The notes under the pieces: generated by a model
What the model was told of the DNA's origin: nothing
The model's input: only the letters and a program-made list of their open reading frames with translations
The model's database searches: none
Made by a program: the position numbers and the translations under genes
Shown: piece after piece, positions 1 to 8,698 of the stretch
Layout: each line of letters opens with the position of its first letter
Numbering within the stretch: position 1 is the first letter of the stretch
Assembly (NCBI GenBank): GCA_024232355.1
Contig: JAAEPW010000954.1
Location: 1-35,149, forward strand
Source: Chloroflexota bacterium
GTDB lineage: Bacteria > Chloroflexota > Anaerolineae > B4-G1
Length of the DNA: 35,149 bases
Direction of reading: 5' to 3'

Positions 1-132
1 TCAGTTGGGTGGGATTTCTGGATAGTCAGCCAATTGTGGCTCAAAAAGGGGCTTGTAGCCGAGGTTTCCATACCTCGCAGGGCCTTACGCGCTATGGAAA
101 GCGCGGCTACATCGTAATCCCATTCAACTGAA
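1..132. repeat. Nested imperfect inverted repeat, MITE-like, at window edge
   Basis: Two pairs of inverted arms are nested. The outer arms at 1-16 and 117-132 are 16 nt with two mismatches, and the inner arms at 55-72 and 93-110 are 18 nt with two mismatches. A small stem (28-41) lies in the left spacer. The element is downstream of the methyltransferase stop and contains no convincing ORF. Because it starts at base 1 its true extent is unknown. It could be a miniature inverted-repeat element or a transcript-end hairpin array. Confidence 0.5.
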
Positions 133-140
133 CCAGTGCC

Positions 141-155
141 CGTGCAATTCGTGGC
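141..155 (+). repeat. 15-bp direct repeat, copy 1
   Basis: The 15-mer cgtgcaattcgtggc is found here and again at 7570-7584 in the same orientation. This copy sits 20 bp downstream of the last gene of the minus-strand operon, and the other sits just upstream of its first gene. A related 'aattgtggct' unit occurs at 32-41 and 162-171. Confidence 0.55.
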
Positions 156-175
156 TAAAATAATTGTGGCTACCG

Positions 176-1027
176 TTACTTGTGCGCCACCAAGCCAAAT
201 GCCTGGGGCCGTCGTGTGATCCGCGAAAAGCCAGCCTCTTGCAACCGCCGCGTAGCCCCTTTCGAAACCGTGCGGCCTGATTTGCTCTCCAAGTCGCCAA
301 TATAGTGAAGCAGACGACCGCCTCGCTGCAGCACCCGACAAAGCTGACGATAAAATAGACCCGAGTACAGATCACCCGCCAGATTAAATGCCGGGGGATC
401 GTGAATGATGCGTGTAAACGCCCCATCCTCGAACTGTTCAATCTCGTCGAAAACGTCACCGACAATCTGCGTAATTTTGGGGTTATCAAAGAGCACCTGC
501 GACCATGGATTGAGGCGCGCCACCTCCAGCGCGGATGGCTCGATCTCGACAGTGATGACGCGCTCGGCGGTTTTTGCTGCCTCGATGGCGGTGTACCCCA
601 ACCCGGTCGCTGTGTCCAGAACGGTTCCCGTTATGGGAGCGATGGCCTTGATCTTTTCCAACGTGTCGCGGCGCGGGTCTGTGCCCTTGATGCGGTGCAT
701 TGGAATTCCAGACATCAGCATGGTCGGCGCGCTTTCTGTCGGCATCAGGCTGTAGAGGCAGTTCATTTCCTCCGAGAAGAACTGAATCTTGGAAGGAGCA
801 CTATCCTCGATCACAAAGCACCCACGCTCAGATGCTTTGATTTTCTCCAGATCGCTCCATGTCAAGGTTTGACCATCCGGGAAACGAACACCCTGCTGCT
901 CCAACGCGACCTCTGTCGTGGTCAACCCCAAATCCAGAGATACCACCGCAGTCGCTTTGTCCGCCCGACGCGCCGTCAGTATATTCTGAACCTGAATGTA
1001 TGACAGGACTATGTGTTCATTGTTCAT
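176..1027 (-). CDS. SAM-dependent methyltransferase (COG2521-like)
   Basis: A class I methyltransferase of 283 aa. The N-terminal ~120 residues form a family-specific domain. The Rossmann part shows motif I at 136-144 (VLDTATGLG), an acidic end of strand 2 at 150-153 (VEIE), and a catalytic-type loop HDPPAFN at 199-205. This resembles the [DN]PP[YF] signature of N- or base-modifying methylases and predicted methyltransferases of the COG2521 type; the substrate is unknown. An ATG farther upstream (1234) is in frame but lies inside the preceding gene. The ATG at 1027, ten bases after the neighbour's stop, gives a clean family-like N-terminus, so I chose it. Last gene of the minus-strand operon; ends with TAA at 176-178. 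Confidence 0.75.
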   Translation of the reverse strand: MNNEHIVLSYIQVQNILTARRADKATAVVSLDLGLTTTEVALEQQGVRFPDGQTLTWSDLEKIKASERGCFVIEDSAPSKIQFFSEEMNCLYSLMPTESAPTMLMSGIPMHRIKGTDPRRDTLEKIKAIAPITGTVLDTATGLGYTAIEAAKTAERVITVEIEPSALEVARLNPWSQVLFDNPKITQIVGDVFDEIEQFEDGAFTRIIHDPPAFNLAGDLYSGLFYRQLCRVLQRGGRLLHYIGDLESKSGRTVSKGATRRLQEAGFSRITRRPQAFGLVAHK

Positions 1028-1037
1028 TGATTCATTG

Positions 1038-1577
1038 TCATGGATGATCCACCGGCTCCAAAAAGTTACCCACGGCCCACCATTCTCGTTCCAAGTTCTC
1101 TCGATCCTGGATCTTCCACCACTCGGAGCCTGCTGATACCGTCGGCCCATCAACAATGATGAAAATCTCTCCATCCACCGCGACGTCCATACGGGTATAG
1201 GTCTCTCCGGGTCCCGCGCGCATGCTGAGACCATAGCCCCCGGTGCCTACCACTTTGACGTAGCGCCCGATGGCAACGTCGGGTGATATGGTCGGAGTTG
1301 GCTCTGTGGTGGGCGTCGGGGTTGGTGTGATGGCTTGGGTGGGGGCTGTGGTGGGTGTCCAGATAATGGGCGTGGGAGTGGGGCCGCTGCCGCTTGCCTG
1401 GCCGCGCAATAGGTACACTGCCCACAAGCCACACACGATCATCATCAGTAACGCCACGATGCCTCCCAATATCCAAACGCCAACAGGAACTGGTGTGCGT
1501 CCGCCGCCGTCTGTTGTGCTATCTGGTCTGACACGGGGTGTGGGGATTGTTTTGTCTGTCCAATCATCGTTTTGCAT
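1038..1577 (-). CDS. Membrane-anchored protein with exported SH3-like domain
   Basis: The 179-aa protein has a short polar cytoplasmic tail (1-30), one hydrophobic segment (about 31-57), a Thr/Pro-rich stalk (about 62-98) and a C-terminal bacterial SH3-like domain (about 99-176). That domain contains a recognisable 'GLSMRAGPGETYTRM' strand-turn, typical of SH3b modules that bind peptidoglycan or peptides outside the cell. A strong ribosome binding site (AAGGAGGAG) precedes the ATG at 1577. It lies 13 bp after the phosphatase gene, in an operon that also makes a cell-wall amidase, so a wall-associated role is a reasonable inference. Confidence 0.72.
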   Translation of the reverse strand: MQNDDWTDKTIPTPRVRPDSTTDGGGRTPVPVGVWILGGIVALLMMIVCGLWAVYLLRGQASGSGPTPTPIIWTPTTAPTQAITPTPTPTTEPTPTISPDVAIGRYVKVVGTGGYGLSMRAGPGETYTRMDVAVDGEIFIIVDGPTVSAGSEWWKIQDRENLEREWWAVGNFLEPVDHP

Positions 1578-1590
1578 TGTGAACTCCTCC

Positions 1591-2055
1591 TTACCGGTCT
1601 TGTGCGAATTTCAACAGCTTTGGCAACCGATGGAACCCAGGTGCAGTCATTGCCCGTGGATTTATCTGCCGAAGCAGACGGAATGCCTCTTCGGGAGACA
1701 GACCCTGGTAGCGGATCAAGTATCCGGCCAGTATGGCCCCGGTACGATCCTTGCCAGCGTAACAGTGGACCAGGGTAGGCCGTCCTGCGGCTACCTCAGC
1801 GGCGACAAGGTCTATCACTGGCAGCATTCGTTGCACCAACCGTTGACGTGTGCAGGGGAGAATGGCCAACCAACTATTCAGAGGGACCTGATAATGACGA
1901 AATCCCGTTGCCTGGATCGCTGGTTCATCCCCTCGAATCAACGTGATGATGGTGCGTAAACCCTCATTCCAGATTCCTTCCAGATCCCAAGACGACATAC
2001 CAGGTCCGGGTCGTCCGGCCAAAAGATCCGGTAATAACCAATAAATTGCTTTCAT
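1591..2055 (-). CDS. Dual-specificity / tyrosine-type protein phosphatase
   Basis: A compact 154-aa cysteine phosphatase. The P-loop HCYAGKDRTG at residues 97-106 supplies the nucleophile Cys98 and the phosphate-binding Arg104 (CX5R). The lysine after glycine is typical of DSP/PTEN- and myotubularin-like loops and may favour a phospholipid or phosphorylated small molecule as much as a phosphoprotein. No signal peptide or membrane segment is seen, so it should be cytoplasmic. Its ATG overlaps the stop codon of the amidase gene (ATGA), which implies translational coupling. The substrate cannot be told from the sequence. Confidence 0.85.
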   Translation of the reverse strand: MKAIYWLLPDLLAGRPGPGMSSWDLEGIWNEGLRTIITLIRGDEPAIQATGFRHYQVPLNSWLAILPCTRQRLVQRMLPVIDLVAAEVAAGRPTLVHCYAGKDRTGAILAGYLIRYQGLSPEEAFRLLRQINPRAMTAPGFHRLPKLLKFAQDR

Positions 2056-5000
2056 AGACCAACCTCTATCGTTACATCATCCATGTACAACGCCGCCGTG
2101 TTGTCGTCGCCATCGTTTTGAACGCCAATGTATAGCGTCACTGTCTGGCCTGCGAGCAAAGTCGAGTGGGTGCTTAGATCATACTCTCGGCGCTCCCACG
2201 CTTGGGCGTCAGATTGCCAACGCTCCAACTCGTAAGAATTGTTCGACTCGTCCCGCAGGCTGACATAATACCAATCGTCCATATTTTCCTCCTCGCTAAT
2301 GGAATAGACCCATAATTCTAGCGCAACAGCATCAGACGGCATCACAAAAGTCTGTGCCACCGACGAAAAAGTGTTGTTTCCTGTTCCTGGTTCCTCCGGC
2401 AAGATGCCCGTCCGCGCACTCTGTGAGCCAGAATGCACCTGGCCGGTGTCATAAACTGCCAATTGGTTAAGTACCCAACTTTCGTCTGTCTCAAAGCCAC
2501 CATTGACCAATACAGGCGGCGGACTGGACCCAAAGGCACGCATCACCAGGGGCAGCCAAATATCAATCAGTAGTGTGTTGTAAGTGAAACCAACCTCGTC
2601 CGGTGATAGATCGACCTGTCCGTCCATCGTCCAGGCGCGGGCGCGCAGGCGATAATCATCGTCGCTCAGTCCAAAAAGTGGATAGGTCCACGATGTGGTT
2701 CCCGTTGCCGTCAACCACCAAGTTGTCGTTAACCAAGCTGTCCCATTCGTCCAACCACTCCCTGTCCAGCGTGCGCCATCACTGATGCGCTCTATCTGAA
2801 CCTCGATCCGATCAAATATCACCGCCGTTCCCGCCGACGCTGTCCCGCCGAACGGCGGCACGGTGTTGTGGACACTGCCATCAATGGGTGTCGTGATTTT
2901 TGTGTCCACAGGCATGGGCAGGCACAGACCCAAAAAGTCCAGCACACGTTCCATCACGGCAGGTTGCTGATCCGGCCAGATCGTCTCGAAAGGAAAACCT
3001 AGGTAAATCAATCGCTCGCAGTTGGTGGCCCCGTCATATTGCACCGCCGCTGTCCCTCCCAGGCCGCCATTGTATGATAGTGCCGCTGTGGAGCCATTGA
3101 TCGGAATTATCTGATCGGCGTAATCTGCGTCGTACATCCCTGGCGCGTCGAATCGAAAAGCGCTCAGCCCCTCGAAAATAGAGCCCGTGGCCGGTACAAC
3201 CTCGTAGGTTTCCGCGTCATCCCCGGCATAGTCGGCCCGCAGCACATTGTTGTAGAAATCGGGATCGCCTCCTTGGTCATCCAAGTGCCAACCTATCTCC
3301 GTGCCGCTCAAGAACAGCGCGCCCCCGCTCCCCAAAAAGCTTTCAAGCAGCGCTCGCTCCGTTGCGTTCAATGTCTCGTCTGGGGCAGACTCTTCGCCCA
3401 AGATCCAATCCACCAGCGCATAGTTGCCCAAGATCAACGAGTTGTCCGCTACGGCCTCGTTGCTGGTGCTGTCAAAAGGATAAAAAATGACTTTTCCGTG
3501 CTGAATCACATAGTCGTACCGGTTCATCCGATCCAGGAACATGCGCATATTGTATCCTTCTACCGGATCGGTTTCGGGGATCGTCATTGTGCGGTTGAGC
3601 CGGTCGAAACCGTTGACCAGCAACATTCCGGCAACGTCGCCAGTGCGGACGGCCAGGGTTTCGGTGGGAAAGGACTCGCCGCCGTCGTTGGTCGCAGTGA
3701 CGCGGACAAAGAGTAGGGAATTTTGAGACAAGTTGGTGAGGGTATGTACGGTGGTCCCAGTCACGAGCACGCCGTTTGACCAACCCAAGCCGTCGGTGCT
3801 GGTGTAGACTCGGTAGCCGGTGGCCGCATCACCAACCAAATCAACAGTGTCTGTGGGAGAGGATTGCCAAGAGATTCGCACTTGCCCACCGACCACATTT
3901 TGTACCGCCAGGTGAGTTGGTGGCTCGGGGAGTTCGGTCAGGGCGATCGTGTCTCGCTGCTCAAAATATTTGACGATACCCTGATAAAGAGCGCGGGCGG
4001 CCAACATGTTAAACGTTGGTTCTTTGAGCGCATCTGTGTCTGTCGGGTGGTCGTGGTAGGCAATCTCGATGAGGGCGCCTGGCAGCGCATCGTCGGGATT
4101 GTCGTCCCATAGCTCGCGTAGTTCTCCCAGGTTCATACTGCGCGTGTATTCGGGCCAGGTGGGGTCCCATCCAGCTCGGATGTCGTGAACCAACTCGGTG
4201 TGGATGACGTCGCGCAAATCCTCGCTGCCTGGTGTGATCGGATTGCCCGCTCCATTGTGGATGATGCTCATCGTGCCATGTGTGGTCGTCTGGTAACCGC
4301 TGCTGGCGCCGTTGGTATGCCAAGAGACGTAGACGGCATCATCTCCGGTCCCAGCGTGCTCCCAACGGGCATAAATGGGCCGGGCAGTCACGTCGCCTGG
4401 TGGTTGATCCATCCCCATCCGCTGGGTGTAGTAAAAGGCAGCGACCTCCCACCAGGGTTTGTCCGGCGGATAGGGTGCGCTCGTATCGATGTCGGTCAGG
4501 TCATCGAAAATACCACCGCCAAAACGGACCGCATCGGCGACGACGACCCGCCCAGCCTGGGACGAAAGGTTGCTGAGTGTGATCATAGCGACCTCTCCGC
4601 CTCGAAAGCCATAGGTGCCGACATAATGCCAAGTGTTCCCGTGATGTCGCTGATCCACCGTCACCCGTGTCTCGCCGCCCGCGTGGTAGATGGTGTAATG
4701 GGCGTCGGGGGCGCAGTTGGCGCCGGGCCGGTACCAGACATAGACGGCGTATTCGTCATCGGTAGGCAGTGTGGCCGTCCATACAACGGTGGCGGTTGGT
4801 GTGCCGGTCACTGTCGTGGCATAGCGATAGTCGGTGTCTGCATAGCCTGTTCCCGTTGGGACGCCTGTCGCCCAGATGCCGTTCTCTGAATATCCGGTGC
4901 CCGAGGTGGGAGAATCGTTATCCATCACCACCTCGGCCCCGGTCATATCCCGCTCTCGGACCGGCCATACCAGCGCTCCGGCATTCCACAGATATTGCAA

Positions 5001-5741
5001 CAGGTACTGGTTCACCGCCTCGGCGTTGTTATGATCCTCAATAATGGGGTTGGCGTAAGGTGAGGTCGGGTAGGGTGGACGTTGGGTGCGCCAATTGCTC
5101 ACATTACTGTTCCACTCCCAACCATGTCCCGCACTGATGTAGACCGTCTTGCCGCTGAGTGCGCCTTGCGGTTGGCCTTGTCCGGGGGCTGGGGGTTGTC
5201 CCACGTAGGTTGTGGAAAAAAAATCTCCTTCGTCAAGCGCTGTCTCTTTGTGCGGAACTCGAATTTCGGGCAGGAAATCCGCCAGGGGTACAAATTTCTC
5301 CTGTCTGGCGTCCCAAGTTTCGATGCGCAGCTCGCGCCATTTCAACGGTTCCAGTGTCTGGCCGATTTGTTGGACGATTACCTCAAAGGTCTCGTGATCC
5401 AAGGTCCGCCGCGCATCCCACGACATATCCAGATAGACTGTGATGGCCAAGCCGGGTGATACATCGACTCTATCCAGCGTGGTTCCCTCTGGGATAGCAG
5501 ACCACAAGCCCTCTGCCCGCTCGTCGCTGGTAGGGCCTGCCAAAAGCCTCGTCAACAAGTCTTCCGGGGTTGGGTCGTCGGCCAGTGCTTTGAGGGGGCG
5601 CTGGACACAGACCGGCCCCTGGTCAGACCAAAAGCAAACGGGCACGGACTCTTGGGCAGCGGTTGAAACGGTAAAGGCCATCAGTGAGACGCACACCCAA
5701 AGACCGACCAACAAGACCTTTGCTCTTTTGCCAATATGCAT
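2052..5741 (-). CDS. Secreted multidomain N-acetylmuramoyl-L-alanine amidase
   Basis: 1229 aa. A signal peptide (1-29, cleavage after TAA) is followed by a GerMN-like domain (about 33-155). Next is an Amidase_3 catalytic domain with zinc ligands His206, Glu235 and His475 and probable catalytic Glu559. An all-beta golvesin/Xly-like domain (about 284-409) is inserted inside the amidase. Then come a fibronectin type III module (about 610-705), a glutamine-amidotransferase/ThuA-like alpha/beta domain, an Ig-like domain, an 'IWLPLVMR' connector and a C-terminal beta-sandwich that begins NGGFE. The predicted role is hydrolysis of the MurNAc-L-Ala bond on the outside. The ATG at 5741 is preferred because GGAGG lies 8 bp upstream; an in-frame TTG at 5756 would overlap that site. 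Confidence 0.85.
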   Translation of the reverse strand: MHIGKRAKVLLVGLWVCVSLMAFTVSTAAQESVPVCFWSDQGPVCVQRPLKALADDPTPEDLLTRLLAGPTSDERAEGLWSAIPEGTTLDRVDVSPGLAITVYLDMSWDARRTLDHETFEVIVQQIGQTLEPLKWRELRIETWDARQEKFVPLADFLPEIRVPHKETALDEGDFFSTTYVGQPPAPGQGQPQGALSGKTVYISAGHGWEWNSNVSNWRTQRPPYPTSPYANPIIEDHNNAEAVNQYLLQYLWNAGALVWPVRERDMTGAEVVMDNDSPTSGTGYSENGIWATGVPTGTGYADTDYRYATTVTGTPTATVVWTATLPTDDEYAVYVWYRPGANCAPDAHYTIYHAGGETRVTVDQRHHGNTWHYVGTYGFRGGEVAMITLSNLSSQAGRVVVADAVRFGGGIFDDLTDIDTSAPYPPDKPWWEVAAFYYTQRMGMDQPPGDVTARPIYARWEHAGTGDDAVYVSWHTNGASSGYQTTTHGTMSIIHNGAGNPITPGSEDLRDVIHTELVHDIRAGWDPTWPEYTRSMNLGELRELWDDNPDDALPGALIEIAYHDHPTDTDALKEPTFNMLAARALYQGIVKYFEQRDTIALTELPEPPTHLAVQNVVGGQVRISWQSSPTDTVDLVGDAATGYRVYTSTDGLGWSNGVLVTGTTVHTLTNLSQNSLLFVRVTATNDGGESFPTETLAVRTGDVAGMLLVNGFDRLNRTMTIPETDPVEGYNMRMFLDRMNRYDYVIQHGKVIFYPFDSTSNEAVADNSLILGNYALVDWILGEESAPDETLNATERALLESFLGSGGALFLSGTEIGWHLDDQGGDPDFYNNVLRADYAGDDAETYEVVPATGSIFEGLSAFRFDAPGMYDADYADQIIPINGSTAALSYNGGLGGTAAVQYDGATNCERLIYLGFPFETIWPDQQPAVMERVLDFLGLCLPMPVDTKITTPIDGSVHNTVPPFGGTASAGTAVIFDRIEVQIERISDGARWTGSGWTNGTAWLTTTWWLTATGTTSWTYPLFGLSDDDYRLRARAWTMDGQVDLSPDEVGFTYNTLLIDIWLPLVMRAFGSSPPPVLVNGGFETDESWVLNQLAVYDTGQVHSGSQSARTGILPEEPGTGNNTFSSVAQTFVMPSDAVALELWVYSISEEENMDDWYYVSLRDESNNSYELERWQSDAQAWERREYDLSTHSTLLAGQTVTLYIGVQNDGDDNTAALYMDDVTIEVGL

Positions 5742-5762
5742 CGTCGTGTCCTCCAAATTTTG

Positions 5763-7490
5763 TCAAGTGCCAGATTTTTGTCTTGCCCATTGTAGCAATC
5801 TTTCCAAGGGCCAAGCGTTGATCACATCAGAGGTTGTGGCCCAACCCCGCCGAGCTGTCGCTACTCCAAAGGGCAGCACGGAAAAGTTACTCACATCGTG
5901 GGTGTCGGAATTGATCGCCACTTTCACCCCCAGCTCGATTGCCCGCCGCACGTGAGCATCGCACAGATCGAGCCGACCAGGATAAGCGTTGATTTCCATC
6001 GCCGTGCCTGTCTCGGCGGCGGCGCGGAAAATAGCTTCCATATCCAAATCGGCTCCCTCGCGCTGGTCGATTATGCGTCCGGTTGGATGAGCGATAATGT
6101 CCACATGGGGGTTGCGGATCGCAGCCAGCATCCGCGCTGTGACCCGATCCCGGTCTTGACGCAATCCCGTGTGTACTGCCGCCACGACCAGGTCGAATTC
6201 GGCCAGCACCTCGTCGTCAAAGTCGAGCGCGCCATCGGCCCGCACTTCAACTTCGATGCCTGCTAACAATTGAAAGTCGTCGCCCATTTGGCGATTGGTT
6301 TTTTCGACCTCCACCCGCTGGCGGCGTGCGTCATCAACCGTAAGCCCTCCGGCAACGCTCAAGCTGCGCGAGTGATCGGTCACCAGGGCGTACTCTAACC
6401 CGTATGCCTGTGCCGCTTGCGCCATCTCCAACAAGCTCTGTTTCCCGTCGGACCATGTGGTGTGGAATTGTAGATCGCCCTTGAGGTTTGCCATCTGGAT
6501 AAGGTTGGGCAAACCATCCGCCAGCGCCGCCTCGATCTCGCCCCGGTCCTCGCGTAATTCGGGCGGGATGAGGGGCAGGTTCAACGTGGCATAGACCTCG
6601 TCCTCAGTGGCGCAGAGGATCTCGGTGCCATCTTTCTGCTCGAGTCCGTACTCGCTCAGGGAAAAACCCAGATCGAGCGCCAGCCCCCGCAGACGGATGT
6701 TGTGGGCCTGGCTGCCGGTAAAATATTGAATCGCCGTCCCCCAGCGCGCGGGCTCTAATACGCGCAGGTCTATCTGGAACCCCTCGTGGGTACGGATAGA
6801 TGTCTTGGTGGGGCCGCTGAGCAGAACCTCTGCCACGTGGGGCTGCTCGCGAAAACAAGCCATCACCGGTTCGGGGTCGATTGACGCCACCAAGAGATCG
6901 AGATCCCCGACGGTCTCCCGCATGCGACGCAAGCTGCCCGCCGGAGCAGCCTGCACCACCCCCGGTACTTGCAACAACGTGTCCAGTATCACGTGAGCCA
7001 GGGGCCAGGCTGCGCCCAGCAGGGTGCGTCCGGTGCGTCGTTTTAGTGCCTCGATACCGGCTAACACCTTTTGCTCGCTCTTGGCTCCTATACCGGATAG
7101 GGTGCGCAGGCGGCCCTCTCGCGCTGCTTGTTCCAGCGCCTCAACGCTGGTGATGCCCAACTCTTTCCAGAACAGCGCTACCCGTTTGGGACCGACGTCG
7201 GGAACCGCTAGCATCTCGACCACCCCGGCAGGTACCTGGGATTCAAGTTTTTCGTAGGCGCTCAGGCTGCCCGTGCGCATCAGTTCGTCGATCTTGGAGG
7301 CCAGCGTCTTGCCGATGCCAGGGATCGCCTCCACCTCTCCCGCCTGCCAGATTTCCTCCAGCGGGCGGCCCAAGACGGCGACGTTCTCCGCTGCGCGGCG
7401 ATACGCCAGGATGCGGTGGTAGTTTGCTCCCTGAATGGACAGCATGTCGGCCATTTTACTAAAGATATCGGCTATGGCTTGGTTCCTCAT
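5763..7490 (-). CDS. polX: DNA polymerase X with PHP domain
   Basis: 575 aa, the usual size of bacterial PolX. The order is an N-terminal 8-kDa-like helical domain with helix-hairpin-helix signatures (IPGIG at 56-60, VPDVG at 96-100), and the nucleotidyltransferase palm with GS(185-186) and the metal aspartates of GDLD (195-198). A C-terminal PHP phosphoesterase domain (about 335-575) follows, with H-T-T-W-S-D-G near its start and later His/Asp metal ligands. The family performs gap filling and 3'-end trimming in base-excision repair. The start is set by GGAGG at 7496-7500. First gene of the minus-strand operon; the amidase ATG follows its stop after 21 bp. Confidence 0.92.
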   Translation of the reverse strand: MRNQAIADIFSKMADMLSIQGANYHRILAYRRAAENVAVLGRPLEEIWQAGEVEAIPGIGKTLASKIDELMRTGSLSAYEKLESQVPAGVVEMLAVPDVGPKRVALFWKELGITSVEALEQAAREGRLRTLSGIGAKSEQKVLAGIEALKRRTGRTLLGAAWPLAHVILDTLLQVPGVVQAAPAGSLRRMRETVGDLDLLVASIDPEPVMACFREQPHVAEVLLSGPTKTSIRTHEGFQIDLRVLEPARWGTAIQYFTGSQAHNIRLRGLALDLGFSLSEYGLEQKDGTEILCATEDEVYATLNLPLIPPELREDRGEIEAALADGLPNLIQMANLKGDLQFHTTWSDGKQSLLEMAQAAQAYGLEYALVTDHSRSLSVAGGLTVDDARRQRVEVEKTNRQMGDDFQLLAGIEVEVRADGALDFDDEVLAEFDLVVAAVHTGLRQDRDRVTARMLAAIRNPHVDIIAHPTGRIIDQREGADLDMEAIFRAAAETGTAMEINAYPGRLDLCDAHVRRAIELGVKVAINSDTHDVSNFSVLPFGVATARRGWATTSDVINAWPLERLLQWARQKSGT

Positions 7491-7514
7491 CTAGTCCTCC
7501 AAATTTGTTGTTTG

Positions 7515-7543
7515 ATTATAACTCTATCCCTCCGGCTTGACCA
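7515..7543 (-). promoter_or_regulatory. Sigma70-like promoter of the polX operon
   Basis: Read on the minus strand, the -35 is TGGTCA (7543-7538), the spacer is 17 bp and the -10 is a perfect TATAAT (7520-7515). Initiation near 7508 would leave a leader of about 18 nt carrying the GGAGG site. Confidence 0.55.
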
Positions 7544-7556
7544 GTCTCTTGCTGAC

Positions 7557-7584
7557 ATTCGTGATAATTCGTGCAATTCGTGGC
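7557..7584 (+). repeat. attcgtg tandem units, including 15-bp repeat copy 2
   Basis: Three consecutive units beginning attcgtg (spaced 9-10 bp) end in the same 15-mer that occurs at 141-155. It lies in the divergent intergenic space between polX (-) and the nucleoside hydrolase (+). Confidence 0.5.
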
Positions 7585-7694
7585 AAAGAAAAATATCTGG
7601 TAGAATTTCTCGTCGAAATTGCTGTTCCGTACGATTTGTGATAAGCTACGGTGACATCATCCAATGCAAAGGACGATTGTTTTGGAGGGCAAGT

Positions 7695-8594
7695 ATGGAC
7701 AAGAAAATTCCCGTTATTCTCGACTCAGACATTGGCACCGACATTGATGATACCTGGGCATTGGCGATGCTGCTCAAGTCACCCGAACTAGACGTTAGAT
7801 TGATCGTGACCGGTACAGGTGACACGACATACAGGGCCAAGATCGTAGCCAAGATGCTGGAAATTGCCGGTCGGACGGACATACCTATTGGAATAGGTAT
7901 ACCGTTTGAAAACACCGCAAACCGCCAGGCAGCGTGGGTCAAAGGTTATGATATGTCCAGTTATCCCGGCCTGATCCATGAGGACGGCGTCGGCGCGATT
8001 GTGGATATGATCATGAATTCGCTCGAGCCGGTCACACTCGTTGGCATCGGCCCTTTGCCAAACATCAGTGCCGCGCTCAAGCGCGAACCGCGCATCGCCG
8101 AACGGGCCAGGTTTGTTGGGATGCACGGCAGTATACGGCGCGGCTATGGAGGAAGTAAAGAGCCTGCTGCCGAGTACAACGTGGTCTGCGATCCCCAAGC
8201 GTGCCGTGAGGTCTTTGCCGCTCCGTGGGACGTCACCATCACGCCGCTCGATACTTGCGGCATCGTCAGGCTAGCGGGAAAAAGATATCAAGCAGTGCGC
8301 GATTGTAGTGATCCGTTGGTTCAAGCCGTAATCGAGAATTATCGGATTTGGGTCAAAAACACCAAGTGGGCACAGGGGATCGACCCCTCAACAGAAAGCT
8401 CGATTCTCTTTGACACAGTCGCCGTCTACCTCGTTGTTTCTGAGAACCTATTGGTGATGGAGGAATGGGGTATTCGGGTGACTGACCGAGGCTATACCGT
8501 CGTGGACGACGATGCCAATCTCATCAACTGCGCGGTGGATTGGAAGGACCTACCCGCTTTTACAGACTTTTTGGTACGACGGTTGACGAGATAA
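7695..8594 (+). CDS. Inosine/uridine-preferring nucleoside hydrolase family
   Basis: 299 aa, the normal family length. The Ca2+-binding signature near the N-terminus is present as DSDIGTDIDD (residues 10-19), a slightly extended version of the classic DTDPGIDD. A family 'VGIGPLPNISAAL' strand and a C-terminal Asp-containing 'SSILFDTVAVYLV' helix complete the site. These enzymes hydrolyse the N-glycosidic bond of ribonucleosides for purine or pyrimidine salvage in the cytoplasm. The ATG at 7695 is chosen because GGAGGG lies at 7684-7689; a longer in-frame ORF beginning at 7416 runs across polX and has no ribosome binding site. Monocistronic. Confidence 0.88.
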   Translation: MDKKIPVILDSDIGTDIDDTWALAMLLKSPELDVRLIVTGTGDTTYRAKIVAKMLEIAGRTDIPIGIGIPFENTANRQAAWVKGYDMSSYPGLIHEDGVGAIVDMIMNSLEPVTLVGIGPLPNISAALKREPRIAERARFVGMHGSIRRGYGGSKEPAAEYNVVCDPQACREVFAAPWDVTITPLDTCGIVRLAGKRYQAVRDCSDPLVQAVIENYRIWVKNTKWAQGIDPSTESSILFDTVAVYLVVSENLLVMEEWGIRVTDRGYTVVDDDANLINCAVDWKDLPAFTDFLVRRLTR

Positions 8595-8639
8595 CGTAAA
8601 TTCGAGTCAGGATGCGGTCGCAATGAACAATTAGTGTGA

Positions 8640-8667
8640 CCATGTCCTGGCCGTTGGCTGGATGTGG
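8640..8667. terminator. Weak hairpin between convergent genes
   Basis: An 8-bp stem with two G-U pairs (8640-8647 with 8660-8667) lies in the 104-bp space between the convergent nucleoside hydrolase and pentapeptide genes. No T-tract follows on either strand, so termination is only a guess. Confidence 0.2.
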
Positions 8668-8698
8668 TGTTGTATAGTCGGATGCTCTGCTACTATTG

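Noticed and set aside
401..1003. 200-codon plus-strand ORF opposite the methyltransferase
   Set aside because: Antisense shadow; the minus frame has clear methyltransferase motifs.
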